Of a stretch of DNA of 64,000 nucleotides, positions 1 through 7,588 are shown one piece after another; the stretch's first letter is position 1, and every line of letters starts with the position of its first letter. The position numbers were made by a program, and so were the translations under genes. The notes under the pieces are model-generated. The model ran no database searches. It was not told the origin of the DNA and saw nothing but the letters and a program-made list of their open reading frames with translations. The DNA comes from Anaerohalosphaeraceae bacterium (GTDB lineage: Bacteria; Planctomycetota; Phycisphaerae; Sedimentisphaerales; UBA12454): positions 1 through 64,000 of the forward strand of contig JAIORA010000042.1 in assembly GCA_021108375.1 (NCBI GenBank), in the 5' to 3' direction.

Positions 1-142
1 TAATCCGCGAAATCCGCGGTTAAATAATTCGTAAAAATCTGTGTTAATCCGTGTCTAATTAAATAAATCAGTTTCGGCCAAAGGCCGATTCCTCAACTCA
101 AAACTAAGAACTAAGAACTCAAAACTCAAAACTAAAGACTAC
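1..142. repeat. Dispersed repeat block, copy A (flanks trpG)
   Basis: Non-coding block made of phrases such as AATCCGCGAAATCCGCGG, CGTAAAAATCTGTGTTAATC, CGGCCAAAGGCCG and ACTCAAAACTAAGAACT. It matches 1382-1508 almost base for base (two substitutions and one 10-base indel seen). The rest of 143-433 holds more of the same low-complexity phrases and no gene; 345-427 is a third, partial copy. Confidence 0.85.
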
Positions 143-344
143 TCTTTGCCGCGGCAATCTCGTTTTTTATTTCAAACTCTTAACTCTTTAAATCAAATTG
201 ACTTGTTCAACTTCAGTTGAACTTATGCAGATGAACGAGAATTTTTGCAGATGCTTGCATCGTAAAAAAATTCAAGTGAATATGCAAAAGTCAATTTTCT
301 TTGTGTCCTCTGTGTTCTCTGTGGCTATTCGTTTTTTACTTTTT

Positions 345-427
345 TTAATCTGCGTAATCCGCGAAATCCGCGGTTAAATAATTCGTAAAAATCTGTGTTT
401 ATCAGTGTCCATCTGTGTCTAAATAAT
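345..427. repeat. Partial copy of the AATCCGCGAAATCC repeat
   Basis: Repeats the first half of the block at 1-142 (AATCCGCGAAATCCGCGG followed by the AATTCGTAAAAATCTGTG phrase), then diverges. It ends a few bases beyond the trpG stop codon, so the trpG transcript probably runs into it. Confidence 0.75.
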
Positions 428-433
428 CTGTGG

Positions 434-1027
434 CTAATTTTCAACCACCATTCGCAAAAGATTCTGTATAATTTTTCCACCCGTCGGAGTCAATATACTC
501 TCTGGATGGAACTGCACTCCATAAATTTTTAGTTCTTTATGCTGCACACCCATAACAACATCTTCAAAACGAGCTGTAACATTAAGACAGTCTGGCACAT
601 TCGCCGCGTGCAGACTATGATACCGCCCCACCTGCAGCGGATTCTCAAGCCCCGCGAAAACACCGCTGCCATCGTGCGTAATCCGCGAACCCTTCCCGTG
701 TACAACCTCTGGGCAATGCCCTATCTCACCGCCGAAATACTCCACCAGTGCCTGATGTCCGAGGCAGACCCCGAATATCGGCAGCTTACCTTTGAAATAT
801 CCGATAGCTTCCATCGTTACACCCGCCTTTGCCGGCGTACCTGGCCCGGGCGAAATAACCAGCAGGTTGGGCAGGAACTCATCTGCAATTTTCTTCAATT
901 CTTCTAAAGGCGTATCTGCACGATAAACTTTCGCTTCGCACGAGCGTTTGCAGAAATCGTCAACAAGGTTATAGGTAAACGAATCGAAATTATCGATAAA
1001 CAATACTTTTGCTTTTGTATTTTGCAT
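434..1027 (-). CDS. trpG: Anthranilate synthase component II (glutamine amidotransferase)
   Basis: Supplies ammonia from glutamine to TrpE for making anthranilate, the first committed step of tryptophan synthesis, in the cytosol. The protein begins VLFIDNFDSFTYNL, as in the TrpG/PabA family. It has the oxyanion strand PGPGTP, the nucleophile elbow GVCLGHQ with catalytic Cys, and the HPES motif with the catalytic His, so the class I GATase triad is complete. I chose the ATG at 1027, preceded by a good GAGAGG ribosome site. The reading frame stays open to 1111, but the extra 28 residues are translated from a dispersed repeat also found at 18.65 kb. trpE lies upstream on the same strand, about 480 bases away across repeats. 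A PabA role cannot be excluded, but trpE context favours TrpG. Confidence 0.93.
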   Translation of the reverse strand: MQNTKAKVLFIDNFDSFTYNLVDDFCKRSCEAKVYRADTPLEELKKIADEFLPNLLVISPGPGTPAKAGVTMEAIGYFKGKLPIFGVCLGHQALVEYFGGEIGHCPEVVHGKGSRITHDGSGVFAGLENPLQVGRYHSLHAANVPDCLNVTARFEDVVMGVQHKELKIYGVQFHPESILTPTGGKIIQNLLRMVVEN

Positions 1028-1381
1028 TTTATTACCTCTCACATCGCCATTTAGCCCGTAGAGCCTGCCCTGAGCAAAGCCGAATGGGTCTTGCCCTGCG
1101 GGTACCTGCATATTTTGCTATCCCTTTCACATCGCCATTAGCTCACAGGTCTTATCCCGTGGGTTTGGTTTCCCCTTTTCGACCGTAGGTCGAATATTTA
1201 GCCCCCAAGCCTGCTTGGGGGTTCGTGCTTCCATATTTTGCTATCCCTTTCCCATCGCCGTTTAGCCTTGGCCGGTACGGCCAAGTTATTTAGCCCCCTG
1301 ATTCATCAGGGGGTTGCTGTCATTGCGAGGCGATTTTAAATCGCCGCGGCAATCTCGTTTTTTACTTTTTTAAAATCCGCG
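1028..1381. repeat. Mosaic of short dispersed repeats between trpE and trpG
   Basis: No gene. The stretch contains modules seen elsewhere in the window: 1060-1113 is the inverse of 18652-18712 (CCCGCAGGGCAAGACCCATT...); 1195-1262 carries the AGCCTGCTTGGGGGTTCGTG / TTGCTATCCCTTTCCCATCG module also present inverted at 12795-12855 and partly at 3409-3455. Whether trpE and trpG are still co-transcribed across this insertion zone is not visible from sequence. Confidence 0.7.
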
Positions 1382-1508
1382 TAATCCGCGAAATCCGCGG
1401 TTAAATAATTCGTAAAAATCTGTGTTAATCCGTGTCCAATTAAATAAATCAGTCTCGGCCAAAGGCCGATTCCTCAACTCAAAACTAAGAACTCAAAACT
1501 CAAAACTA
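1382..1508. repeat. Dispersed repeat block, copy B (flanks trpG)
   Basis: Nearly identical direct copy of 1-142. It ends one base before the trpE stop codon (1510-1512), so the block is fused to the 3' end of trpE. Together the two copies bracket trpG. Confidence 0.85.
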
Positions 1509-1509
1509 T

Positions 1510-3114
1510 TTATGTACCTCTTACTGCGCGAAGGCACGACCCTGCTTTATGGCCGGTCTCTTCAAATTCGGTTTTTGCGACACTATCATAAACGATTCCC
1601 GCCCCGGCCCGAATATAGGCGACGTGGTCTTTAATCTGAAGCGAACGAATCGTAATACAGCTATCGAATTGGCCGTCAACGGTAAGGTACATCACCGCCC
1701 CGCCGTAATAGCCTCGCTTATTCTTTTCGAGCTGGCGGATAATTTTCATCGCCTCAATCTTCGGCGCACCCGACAGCGTCCCCATATTCATCGTCGCAAG
1801 ATAGGCACTCAAAGCATCTAATCCCTCAGCCAACTGTCCGCGAACATTACTGACAAGGTGCATTACAGATTCATATTTTTCGACAACCAGAAGTTCATCA
1901 ACAACCCTCGACCCCTCCGCACTGACACGGGCAATATCGTTCCTCGCCAAATCGACTAACATCATATGCTCTGCGAGCTCTTTCCGGTCGAGCTTTAGCT
2001 CCGCCTCATACCTGAAATCGGTATCGGCATCCATCACGCCATCAATCCTGCCTCTGGGCTTTGTCCCCGCAATAGGCCGAATCTCAACTACCGGCTCCTT
2101 CGTCCCGCTAACACGCAGATTCAGTTCCGGGCTCGCCCCGGCAAGAACCGTCGAGGGCGTATTAAGATAGAACATATAAGGCGAAGGATTAAGTTTTCGC
2201 AACCTCTTGTAAACATCCAAAGGCTCATCCGGGCAAGGCTCGGCAATCGTTCTGCTAAGCACCACCTGGAAAACATCCCCATCTATTATGTGCTGCTTGG
2301 CGATTTTAACCATCTGCTCGTACTGATTTTGGTCGGTATCCGTCCTCGCCAGAGCAAGTTCACCTTCGTAGCGTCTCACTTTGGGTGGAGCTGCATTCAA
2401 CGCTTCAAAATATCTCTTGAAACAATTCTCCGCCTCCGCCGTTACCTGCTCTCGCTCGCCATCGGTTATTATCGCGTTAACAACCACATAGCTTTTGCCT
2501 TCCTTATGGTCGGTTATGAACATATTATCCGCAAAATACAGCTCGTAGTCAGGCGTATCTATCAGAGCTTCCGCACTTTTCGGCAGGCTCTCAAACTGGT
2601 CGATAAAATCGTAACTCAGTGCCCCCAGCATCCCGCACGTAACACGAAAAGGCTTACCCGCCAGCGTGAACGCAAAGTTGACGGCGCGAATCACATCAAC
2701 CTGATTGACCGCCTTCAGCCGGGACTGCTCATCAATTATTCCATCGCTGGCCGCTATCGTTCCGACAATTTTTTCATCCGAATAGCTGATTTTCTCACAG
2801 AACGCGAAACGGCCTCTGCAATTTCCGGAGAAATACTCCAAAATCCGCTTTCCGGTCTCGCTAAGAGCTTTAATAACAAAATCTTTTCCCGTCCCAGCCA
2901 GATAAAGCGATGGTTCAGCCGTCCCGAAGGTCAGATTCCCGCCCTCATCGCCAGCCAGATGGTCTTTCGACTCGAAAAGGCAGCTATTAACCTTTCTGCC
3001 GTAATCGCTCAACCTGGCAAAATAGTCAACCGGCTCAGCGATTGGTATCTCGCGAACTAACGGCAACACCTGCCCGACTCTGGCATTCTCAATTTGTAAG
3101 TTAATATCTGACAT
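1510..3114 (-). CDS. trpE: Anthranilate synthase component I
   Basis: Converts chorismate plus ammonia to anthranilate, with TrpG as partner. At 534 residues it has the usual TrpE length. The N-terminal domain carries the Trp-feedback pocket motif (CLFES near residue 45, the LLES equivalent), so allosteric inhibition is probably retained. The C-terminal chorismate-binding domain (about 255-530) shows PIAGTKPRG, the ELKLDRKELAEHMMLVDLARND block, GTLSGAPK and GAGIVYDS, all hallmarks of the family. The ATG at 3114 follows GGAGATT. Upstream lie a promoter, a leader peptide with tandem Trp codons and an intrinsic terminator, so the gene is likely controlled by transcription attenuation. PabB is a less likely identity given that leader. 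Confidence 0.95.
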   Translation of the reverse strand: MSDINLQIENARVGQVLPLVREIPIAEPVDYFARLSDYGRKVNSCLFESKDHLAGDEGGNLTFGTAEPSLYLAGTGKDFVIKALSETGKRILEYFSGNCRGRFAFCEKISYSDEKIVGTIAASDGIIDEQSRLKAVNQVDVIRAVNFAFTLAGKPFRVTCGMLGALSYDFIDQFESLPKSAEALIDTPDYELYFADNMFITDHKEGKSYVVVNAIITDGEREQVTAEAENCFKRYFEALNAAPPKVRRYEGELALARTDTDQNQYEQMVKIAKQHIIDGDVFQVVLSRTIAEPCPDEPLDVYKRLRKLNPSPYMFYLNTPSTVLAGASPELNLRVSGTKEPVVEIRPIAGTKPRGRIDGVMDADTDFRYEAELKLDRKELAEHMMLVDLARNDIARVSAEGSRVVDELLVVEKYESVMHLVSNVRGQLAEGLDALSAYLATMNMGTLSGAPKIEAMKIIRQLEKNKRGYYGGAVMYLTVDGQFDSCITIRSLQIKDHVAYIRAGAGIVYDSVAKTEFEETGHKAGSCLRAVRGT

Positions 3115-3179
3115 AATCTCCGCCTTCTGTCTACTGCCTTCTATCCTTTTAATATAAATTAGCTGTTTCGTAAAGGCAT

Positions 3180-3204
3180 AAAAAAACCTGCCGACTCCGA
3201 CAGG
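3180..3204 (-). terminator. trp attenuator terminator (3:4 hairpin)
   Basis: On the minus strand CCTGTCG-GAGT-CGGCAGG forms a 7-bp stem and is followed by seven Ts. It lies between the trp promoter and trpE, 66 bases before the trpE ATG, so it acts before the gene rather than after one. Its 5' arm (segment 3) can instead pair perfectly over 7 bases with GACAGGT at 3252-3258. Confidence 0.8.
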
Positions 3205-3274
3205 TTCTTATAAATTTTTTGCGATTTTATATTTTACTATGGACTCACCGCACCTGTCAGTTTATTTCAACAGG
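3187..3274 (-). promoter_or_regulatory. trp attenuator: competing hairpins 1:2, 2:3, 3:4
   Basis: Segment 1 CCTGT (3270-3274) can pair with segment 2 ACAGG (3253-3257). Segment 2 extended, GACAGGT (3252-3258), is the exact complement of segment 3, ACCTGTC (3199-3205). Segment 3 also pairs with segment 4, CGGCAGG (3187-3193), as the terminator. This gives the classical mutually exclusive antiterminator and terminator, placed so that trpL translation decides between them. Confidence 0.7.
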
Positions 3275-3310
3275 CCGCCACCAACCAAAATGTGTAATTT
3301 CGCGAGTCAT
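3257..3310 (-). CDS. trpL: trp operon leader peptide with tandem Trp codons
   Basis: Short open frame ending ...THFGWWRPVEIN-stop, 17 residues from the ATG at 3310 (20 from an in-frame ATG at 3319). Two consecutive TGG codons sit at 3278-3283, just ahead of hairpin segment 1. The stop TGA overlaps segment 2. This is the arrangement of ribosome-mediated trp attenuation: a ribosome stalled at Trp codons masks segment 1, while one at the stop masks segment 2. With the promoter at 3321-3349 the transcript would start at about 3313, giving an almost leaderless mRNA. Leaderless trpL is known from rhizobia. No Shine-Dalgarno site is seen. Confidence 0.7.
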   Translation of the reverse strand: MTREITHFGWWRPVEIN

Positions 3311-3320
3311 CTTGGACATA

Positions 3321-3349
3321 ATACTACCATATTCACCCCCGCAGGTCAA
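3321..3349 (-). promoter_or_regulatory. Sigma-70-type promoter of trpL-trpE
   Basis: Minus strand: -35 TTGACC (3344-3349), 17-base spacer, extended -10 TGG-TAGTAT (hexamer 3321-3326). Predicted start near 3313, at the beginning of trpL. Confidence 0.65.
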
Positions 3350-3408
3350 GAAAATTAATTAGCTCTGCCATTACTATGGCAGGGCTATTTTACGAATGGT
3401 TTATATCT

Positions 3409-3455
3409 TTCCCATCGCCATTTAGCCGCCACCCCTGCTTGGGGGTTCGTGCGTT
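3409..3455. repeat. Fragment of the TTTCCCATCGCCATTTAGCC repeat
   Basis: Matches the module at 1240-1262 and 12795-12855, with the CTGCTTGGGGGTTCGTGC phrase. Lies between the trp promoter and the lipoprotein gene; 3350-3486 is otherwise empty. Confidence 0.6.
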
Positions 3456-3486
3456 CAAACACACCAACCTATCCCCAACCAAATGT

Positions 3487-3918
3487 TTATTCCAGCACAG
3501 GTTTCTCAAGTTCGGTAATAGTCTCAGCGCGAAGTTTTTCGGCGGCCTTTATCAGCTCGTCTTTGTTCGGCTCCTGATAAGGCTCAAGCTCAAAAGACCA
3601 TTCGTAAGAATTGATTCTGTTCGAGCCGAAAAGGTCAGTGAACAAATCGAACGGAAAACGGTCGCGCACAGGCCTTTTAATTTCGCGATGAGTTGCGAGC
3701 GTTTGGTAGCCGGGCTTTTCTACCTGCACACTGAAATCGCCATACCATTCAAACCCGACAGTTACTGGCGAGCGACCAATTTCCTCATCGTTGAGAATAA
3801 CTATCGCATCGGACGGGGTAGTGTTTATCGTGAGTTTACGCTGAACGCAGCCGACAAGGAAAAAGCCGGTCAAAACCGTAACTGTTATTAGTGATTTCGC
3901 AAATCCTGTTCGGCTCAT
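3487..3918 (-). CDS. PEGA-domain lipoprotein
   Basis: Predicted outer or inner membrane lipoprotein of 143 residues. A signal peptide ends in a lipobox (FLVGC, Cys near residue 24), followed by a PEGA-like beta domain: RKLTINTTPSDAIVILNDEEIGRSPVTVGFEWYGDFSV, the pattern typical of PEGA (TxPxGAxVxxNGxxxGxTP). The C-terminal 70 residues are unassigned. No catalytic motif is seen. It is a single gene, divergent from pheT with 137 bases between the two starts. PEGA domains are usually extracytoplasmic and structural or carbohydrate-associated; the exact role is unknown. Confidence 0.75.
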   Translation of the reverse strand: MSRTGFAKSLITVTVLTGFFLVGCVQRKLTINTTPSDAIVILNDEEIGRSPVTVGFEWYGDFSVQVEKPGYQTLATHREIKRPVRDRFPFDLFTDLFGSNRINSYEWSFELEPYQEPNKDELIKAAEKLRAETITELEKPVLE

Positions 3919-3993
3919 AAATTCATCTCCAAAAAAAAACTTTAATGTACCCCGATTATGCTACCAACACCAGCAGTTGTCAATTCTAAACCA

Positions 3994-4022
3994 TTGACAC
4001 CAGCAGATTTGGGTGTTAAATT
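3994..4022 (+). promoter_or_regulatory. Promoter of pheT
   Basis: -35 TTGACA (3994-3999), 17-base spacer, -10 TAAATT (4017-4022), 34 bases before the pheT ATG. No leader peptide, T-box or terminator hairpin is seen between it and pheT. Confidence 0.6.
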
Positions 4023-4055
4023 GGGGTTTTTAATATAAAGACAATAAGGCAAATT

Positions 4056-6065
4056 ATGAAGATATCGCTCGAATGGCTAAACGATTATATCCCGATAACC
4101 GAATCGGCTCAGGACTTGGCGGAGATGCTCAACAACATCGGCTTTGAGGTCGAATCTATTGAGAAAACCGCTTCAGGCGATGTAATCGACCTCGAAGTAA
4201 CCAGCAACCGGGGCGACTGCCTGGGCTTTATCGGCATAGCCAGAGAAATCGCCGCAGCTACCGGCGGAGAGCTTACATTGCCAAAACTCAATGGCGAAAC
4301 AGTTAAAGCCGACATCAGCAAAATGGTCAGCGTCAAAATCGCCGCTCCTGAGCTTTGCTCCCGATACACCGCAAGAATTATTCGCGGCGTAAAAGTCGCC
4401 CCCAGCCCGGACTGGCTCAAAAACCGACTCGAAGCCCTCGGCCAGCGCAGCGTTAACAACGTTGTCGATGCGACGAATTACGCGATGCTCGAAACCGGCC
4501 AACCCCCGCACGCTTTTGACCTTGCGAAAATCGCCGATGGAAAAATAATCGTTCGCAAAGCCAAAAAAGGTGAATCAATCACAGCAATCGATTCGACCAA
4601 CTGCAAACTCGACGAAAATATGCTAATCATCGCAGATACTTCAGGGGCGATAGCAATCGCAGGCGTTATGGGCGGACTCGAGACCGAAGTCAGCGACTCG
4701 ACTGTCGATATCCTGCTGGAAGATGCCGGCTTCGACCCCGTCTCAGTAAGAACCACCGCCAGAACGTTTGCTATAAATAGCGAAGCGGCATACCGGTTTG
4801 AGAGAATCGTCGATACCGAAAATATCGACTGGGCATCGCAAAGAACCGCAGAGCTTATAGTAAAAGCTGCCGGCGGTGAAATCGTTGAAGGCGTTGTTGA
4901 TTGTTATCCGAAAAAGCAAAAACCAAAAACAGCTCAGGTGCGCCTGAGCAGAGTAAGCAAACTGCTCGGCATAGACATTCCAAAAGAAACAGCAATGAAA
5001 ATTTTAGCAGGGCTGTGCTTTGAGCCTAAAGATGATGGCGATGTGATAACCTGCTCCGTACCATCATGGCGAGCGGACATTTATCGCGAGGCCGACCTCA
5101 TCGAGGAAATCGGGCGGATGTACGGCTACGACAAAATCGGCACCAGAGACAAAATCAACATCAAAGTCGTAGGCAAAAATAAACGTGTTCGCCTTTGTAA
5201 CGACATCGCCTCGGCAATCAGCGGAATGGGCTTCTACGAAACCATAAACGTAACTTTCACAAACGAAAAAACCGCGAAACTCATTACCGGCCAAAACAGC
5301 AAAAACCTCCTGGCAGTTAAAGACGTTACCCGCAAGAGCGATAACGTTTTGCGTAATTCGCTGCTCGGCTCGCTTATGGAGGTGCTCAAGGGCAATTACA
5401 ATTCCGGCAACAGGAATATCAGAATATACGAAATCGCAAACGTCTTCAGCAAAAACGATGATGGCAACAGAGGCGAATCAACGAAACTGAGCCTGCTCTG
5501 CGATTGCGATTTTCAGATTTTAAGAGCCGCGATAGAAAAAACTATTCGCGCTGCCTGCCGTAAAGCAGCTATCGAAATTGCCCCTGCAAAAAAACTTTGG
5601 GCAAAGGCAGGGGCAGACATTATTGTCGATGGTAGAACAATCGGTGATGCAGGCGTTGTCAGTGATAAGATTGTCTCGGCCTTTGGCATAAAAGATGCGC
5701 AAGTTTGTGCCGCTGAAATAGATTTCGATGCGCTGCTGGCGATGGATAATGAGGTCATTAAGACTGCTCCGCTGGCGAAGTTCCCAGCTATTGAGAGGGT
5801 TCTGTCTTTGATTGTTGATGAGCAGGTACAGTGGTCGCAAATCGCCGAAGCTATTAACTCAAATGCCCCTGCCGAGTTGGAGCAGACAAACTTTGAGGGA
5901 ATTTATCGAGGCAAGCCTATTGAGCCTGGCAAGAAAAGCGTTACGGTTTCAATGCTGTTTAGAGATGCCGATGGCACATTAAAACACGAAACTGTTGATG
6001 GATGGGAAAATCAAATCGTCGAACAGTTGAAGCAAAAAACAAGTGCTCAGCTCCGCAGTACGTAA
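4056..6065 (+). CDS. pheT: Phenylalanine-tRNA ligase beta subunit lacking the OB-fold tRNA-binding domain
   Basis: Beta subunit of the cytosolic (alpha-beta)2 PheRS, which charges tRNA-Phe; also carries the editing site for Tyr-tRNA-Phe. It has 669 residues, while bacterial PheT is usually about 790-800. After the N-terminal SLEWLNDYIP strand the chain goes straight from GFEVESIEK to VIDLEVTSNRGDCLG, skipping the roughly 110-residue EMAPII/OB-fold domain that normally sits at about 40-150. The B3/4 editing domain (RYTARII...NNVVDATNY), the B5 domain (VSKLLGIDI...VPSWRADI) and the core are present. So is the C-terminal anticodon-binding FDX-ACB domain (KFPAIERVLSLIV...). pheS is not adjacent, so the two subunits are encoded apart. 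Confidence 0.93.
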   Translation: MKISLEWLNDYIPITESAQDLAEMLNNIGFEVESIEKTASGDVIDLEVTSNRGDCLGFIGIAREIAAATGGELTLPKLNGETVKADISKMVSVKIAAPELCSRYTARIIRGVKVAPSPDWLKNRLEALGQRSVNNVVDATNYAMLETGQPPHAFDLAKIADGKIIVRKAKKGESITAIDSTNCKLDENMLIIADTSGAIAIAGVMGGLETEVSDSTVDILLEDAGFDPVSVRTTARTFAINSEAAYRFERIVDTENIDWASQRTAELIVKAAGGEIVEGVVDCYPKKQKPKTAQVRLSRVSKLLGIDIPKETAMKILAGLCFEPKDDGDVITCSVPSWRADIYREADLIEEIGRMYGYDKIGTRDKINIKVVGKNKRVRLCNDIASAISGMGFYETINVTFTNEKTAKLITGQNSKNLLAVKDVTRKSDNVLRNSLLGSLMEVLKGNYNSGNRNIRIYEIANVFSKNDDGNRGESTKLSLLCDCDFQILRAAIEKTIRAACRKAAIEIAPAKKLWAKAGADIIVDGRTIGDAGVVSDKIVSAFGIKDAQVCAAEIDFDALLAMDNEVIKTAPLAKFPAIERVLSLIVDEQVQWSQIAEAINSNAPAELEQTNFEGIYRGKPIEPGKKSVTVSMLFRDADGTLKHETVDGWENQIVEQLKQKTSAQLRST

Positions 6066-6110
6066 TTTTTAATTGACCACAAATGAACACGAATTTCACA
6101 AGTTGACTTT

Positions 6111-6131
6111 GTCATTCCCACGAAAGCGGCC
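6111..6131 (+). repeat. REP-like hairpin unit, imperfect
   Basis: GTCATTCCCACGAAAGCGGC; matches the consensus GTCATTCCCGCGAAAGCGGG used by other copies in the window but the stem is damaged. Confidence 0.6.
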
Positions 6132-6143
6132 GGATAAGACCTT

Positions 6144-6170
6144 GTCATACCCGCGAAAGCGGGTATCCAG
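6144..6170 (+). repeat. REP-like hairpin unit
   Basis: GTCATACCCGCGAAAGCGGG followed by TATCCAG; the stem is ATACCCGC-GAAA-GCGGGTAT. Immediately follows the imperfect unit at 6111. Confidence 0.75.
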
Positions 6171-6295
6171 TTTTTAAAATAAAATCTCCATCCCGATTCA
6201 TCGGGATTCCTCAACTCAAAACTAAAAACTCAAGACTCATAACCACTCTTTGCCGTGGCAATCTCTTTTTAAATTAACCGTTCGCATAAGACTCT

Positions 6296-6321
6296 GTCAT
6301 ACCCGCGAAAGCGGGTATCCA
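6296..6321 (+). repeat. REP-like hairpin unit
   Basis: Same GTCATACCCGCGAAAGCGGG sequence followed by TATCCA, with an intact stem. Confidence 0.75.
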
Positions 6322-6531
6322 TTTTAATCAGTCATCGCCGAAAGGCGATTCCTCAGCTTTGCCTTTTTACTTTTAGGTTCCCATCACCTATCACCGTTTT
6401 AGCCTCGGCAACTTGTTTGCCGGGGTTATTTTGAAATCCTGAAAGGATTTAATAATAATAGCCCCGTGTGAGCGTAGCGAAACTCGAGGAAAAGAACCAC
6501 CACCCCATAGGGGTTGAATAACCATATTTTT

Positions 6532-6558
6532 GTCATTCCCACGAAAGTGCCGAATCCA
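6532..6558 (+). repeat. REP-like hairpin unit, degenerate
   Basis: GTCATTCCCACGAAAGTGCC followed by GAATCCA; the outer bases are conserved but the stem carries changes on both arms. Confidence 0.5.
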
Positions 6559-7008
6559 TTTTTTTCGTATCTCGTTTTTTTATCCGCGTAATCCTTCGGC
6601 TACGCTCAGGACAAGCCTGTGAAATCCGCGGTTAATAATTTGTGTTTATTCGTGTCAATTCGTGGCTAAAAAATGTAGCAATTCGCGCAAATTTTTTTTT
6701 GCGCATTCTGCAAAAAATAAAAAAAATTATGCGTTTTTCGCTCCTATTCGCAACATTTCTAATTTTTTTGCCAAAATAGCGCGCAATTCGCGCACATTCT
6801 CCCCTATATATAGAGGGCCTTAATAATTCTAACTTCTATTTTCTAAAATAATTTGTCCCGATTCATCGAGATTGTTGTCAATTCGTGGTTAATCTCAACC
6901 AAAACTCAAATGCAAATCCACCTAACCATAAATATCCCTGCGTCCATAGAACGCTTGGCAATAATCGCCTTGCTTCTCTATCGTCGGCTACGCTTTGGCT
7001 TTGCGTTT

Positions 7009-7545
7009 ATGAGGTTAAAATTAAATAAAGGCCGATATGCAATTGTTGATTACGATGACTGGAAGGCCCTGAAAAAATTCAATTGGCGTTTGCGTAAATC
7101 CCCCACCACTTTATATGCCGAAAGAACTGCTTATACTGTAACCAATCGGCAGAGAAACATTGCGCTCCACCGCCAGATAATGAACGCCTCTAAGGGCATT
7201 TTCATCGACCACATTAACCATAATGGCCTTGATAATCGCAAAACAAATCTTCGTCCTGCCACTCCTGCTCAAAACGCTTGGAACAGAAAACAATCAAACG
7301 CAAACTGGAAAAGCTCATCAAAATATCGTGGCGTAAAATGGCACAGGAAGTCTGCAAAATGGTCTGCCCAAATTGGCTTTAATAATAAGAGAAAGCATTT
7401 AGGCTATTTTGTAAATGAAATTGAGGCCGCAAAGGCTTATGACATTGCTGCCAGAAAGCATCACGGCAATTTCGCAACCCTGAATTTTCCCCCTCAGGCA
7501 GGTGAGGGGGCTAACCCTTCGGTCTTCGACCGAAATGGTATATAA
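7009..7545 (+). CDS. HNH endonuclease-like protein with AP2 DNA-binding domain
   Basis: Resembles free-standing homing-type endonucleases of mobile DNA and phages. The N-terminal part, LNKGRYAIVDYDDWKALKKFNW, matches the usual start of HNH/AP2 proteins. A central HNH core follows, LHRQIMN...IDHINHNGLDNRKTNLR, with the paired His and Asn residues, and then an AP2 domain, KYRGVKWHRKSAKWSAQIGFN...LGYFVNEIEAAKAYDIAARK. I chose the ATG at 7009 because family similarity begins there. In-frame ATG 6910 and TTG 6853 are alternatives, and none has a clear ribosome site. The last 18 codons run through a dispersed-repeat sequence, so the original C-terminus may have been altered. Lies in a repeat island beside a dead transposase, consistent with acquired DNA. 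Activity cannot be judged. Confidence 0.8.
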   Translation: MRLKLNKGRYAIVDYDDWKALKKFNWRLRKSPTTLYAERTAYTVTNRQRNIALHRQIMNASKGIFIDHINHNGLDNRKTNLRPATPAQNAWNRKQSNANWKSSSKYRGVKWHRKSAKWSAQIGFNNKRKHLGYFVNEIEAAKAYDIAARKHHGNFATLNFPPQAGEGANPSVFDRNGI

Positions 7546-7588
7546 AAAATGATTGCAAAATTCAAATCTGAAATCTATCATTTATCAG

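Larger units (their letters stand above)
6066..7008. other. Repeat-rich intergenic island
   Basis: No convincing gene in about 940 bases. It contains four REP-like units (given separately), ACTCAAAACTAAAAACT phrases, an AT-rich stretch with TTTTTTTTGCGCATTCTGC and GCGCGCAATTCGCGC, and CGTGTCAATTCGTGG phrases. 6438-6492 (AATAATAATAGCCCCGTGTG...) is present inverted at 18897-18950. Confidence 0.7.

Noticed and set aside
1-430. CRISPR-like array
   Set aside because: Repeated phrases vary in length and spacing, have no regular spacers, and no cas gene is present in the window.
1028-1111. N-terminal extension of trpG by 28 residues
   Set aside because: Translated from a dispersed repeat (also at 18.65 kb); the ATG at 1027 has a proper ribosome site and the family start.
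2290-3060. 256-codon open frame on the plus strand
   Set aside because: Fully antisense to trpE, which has all its family motifs; the translated sequence has no recognisable domain and no ribosome site.
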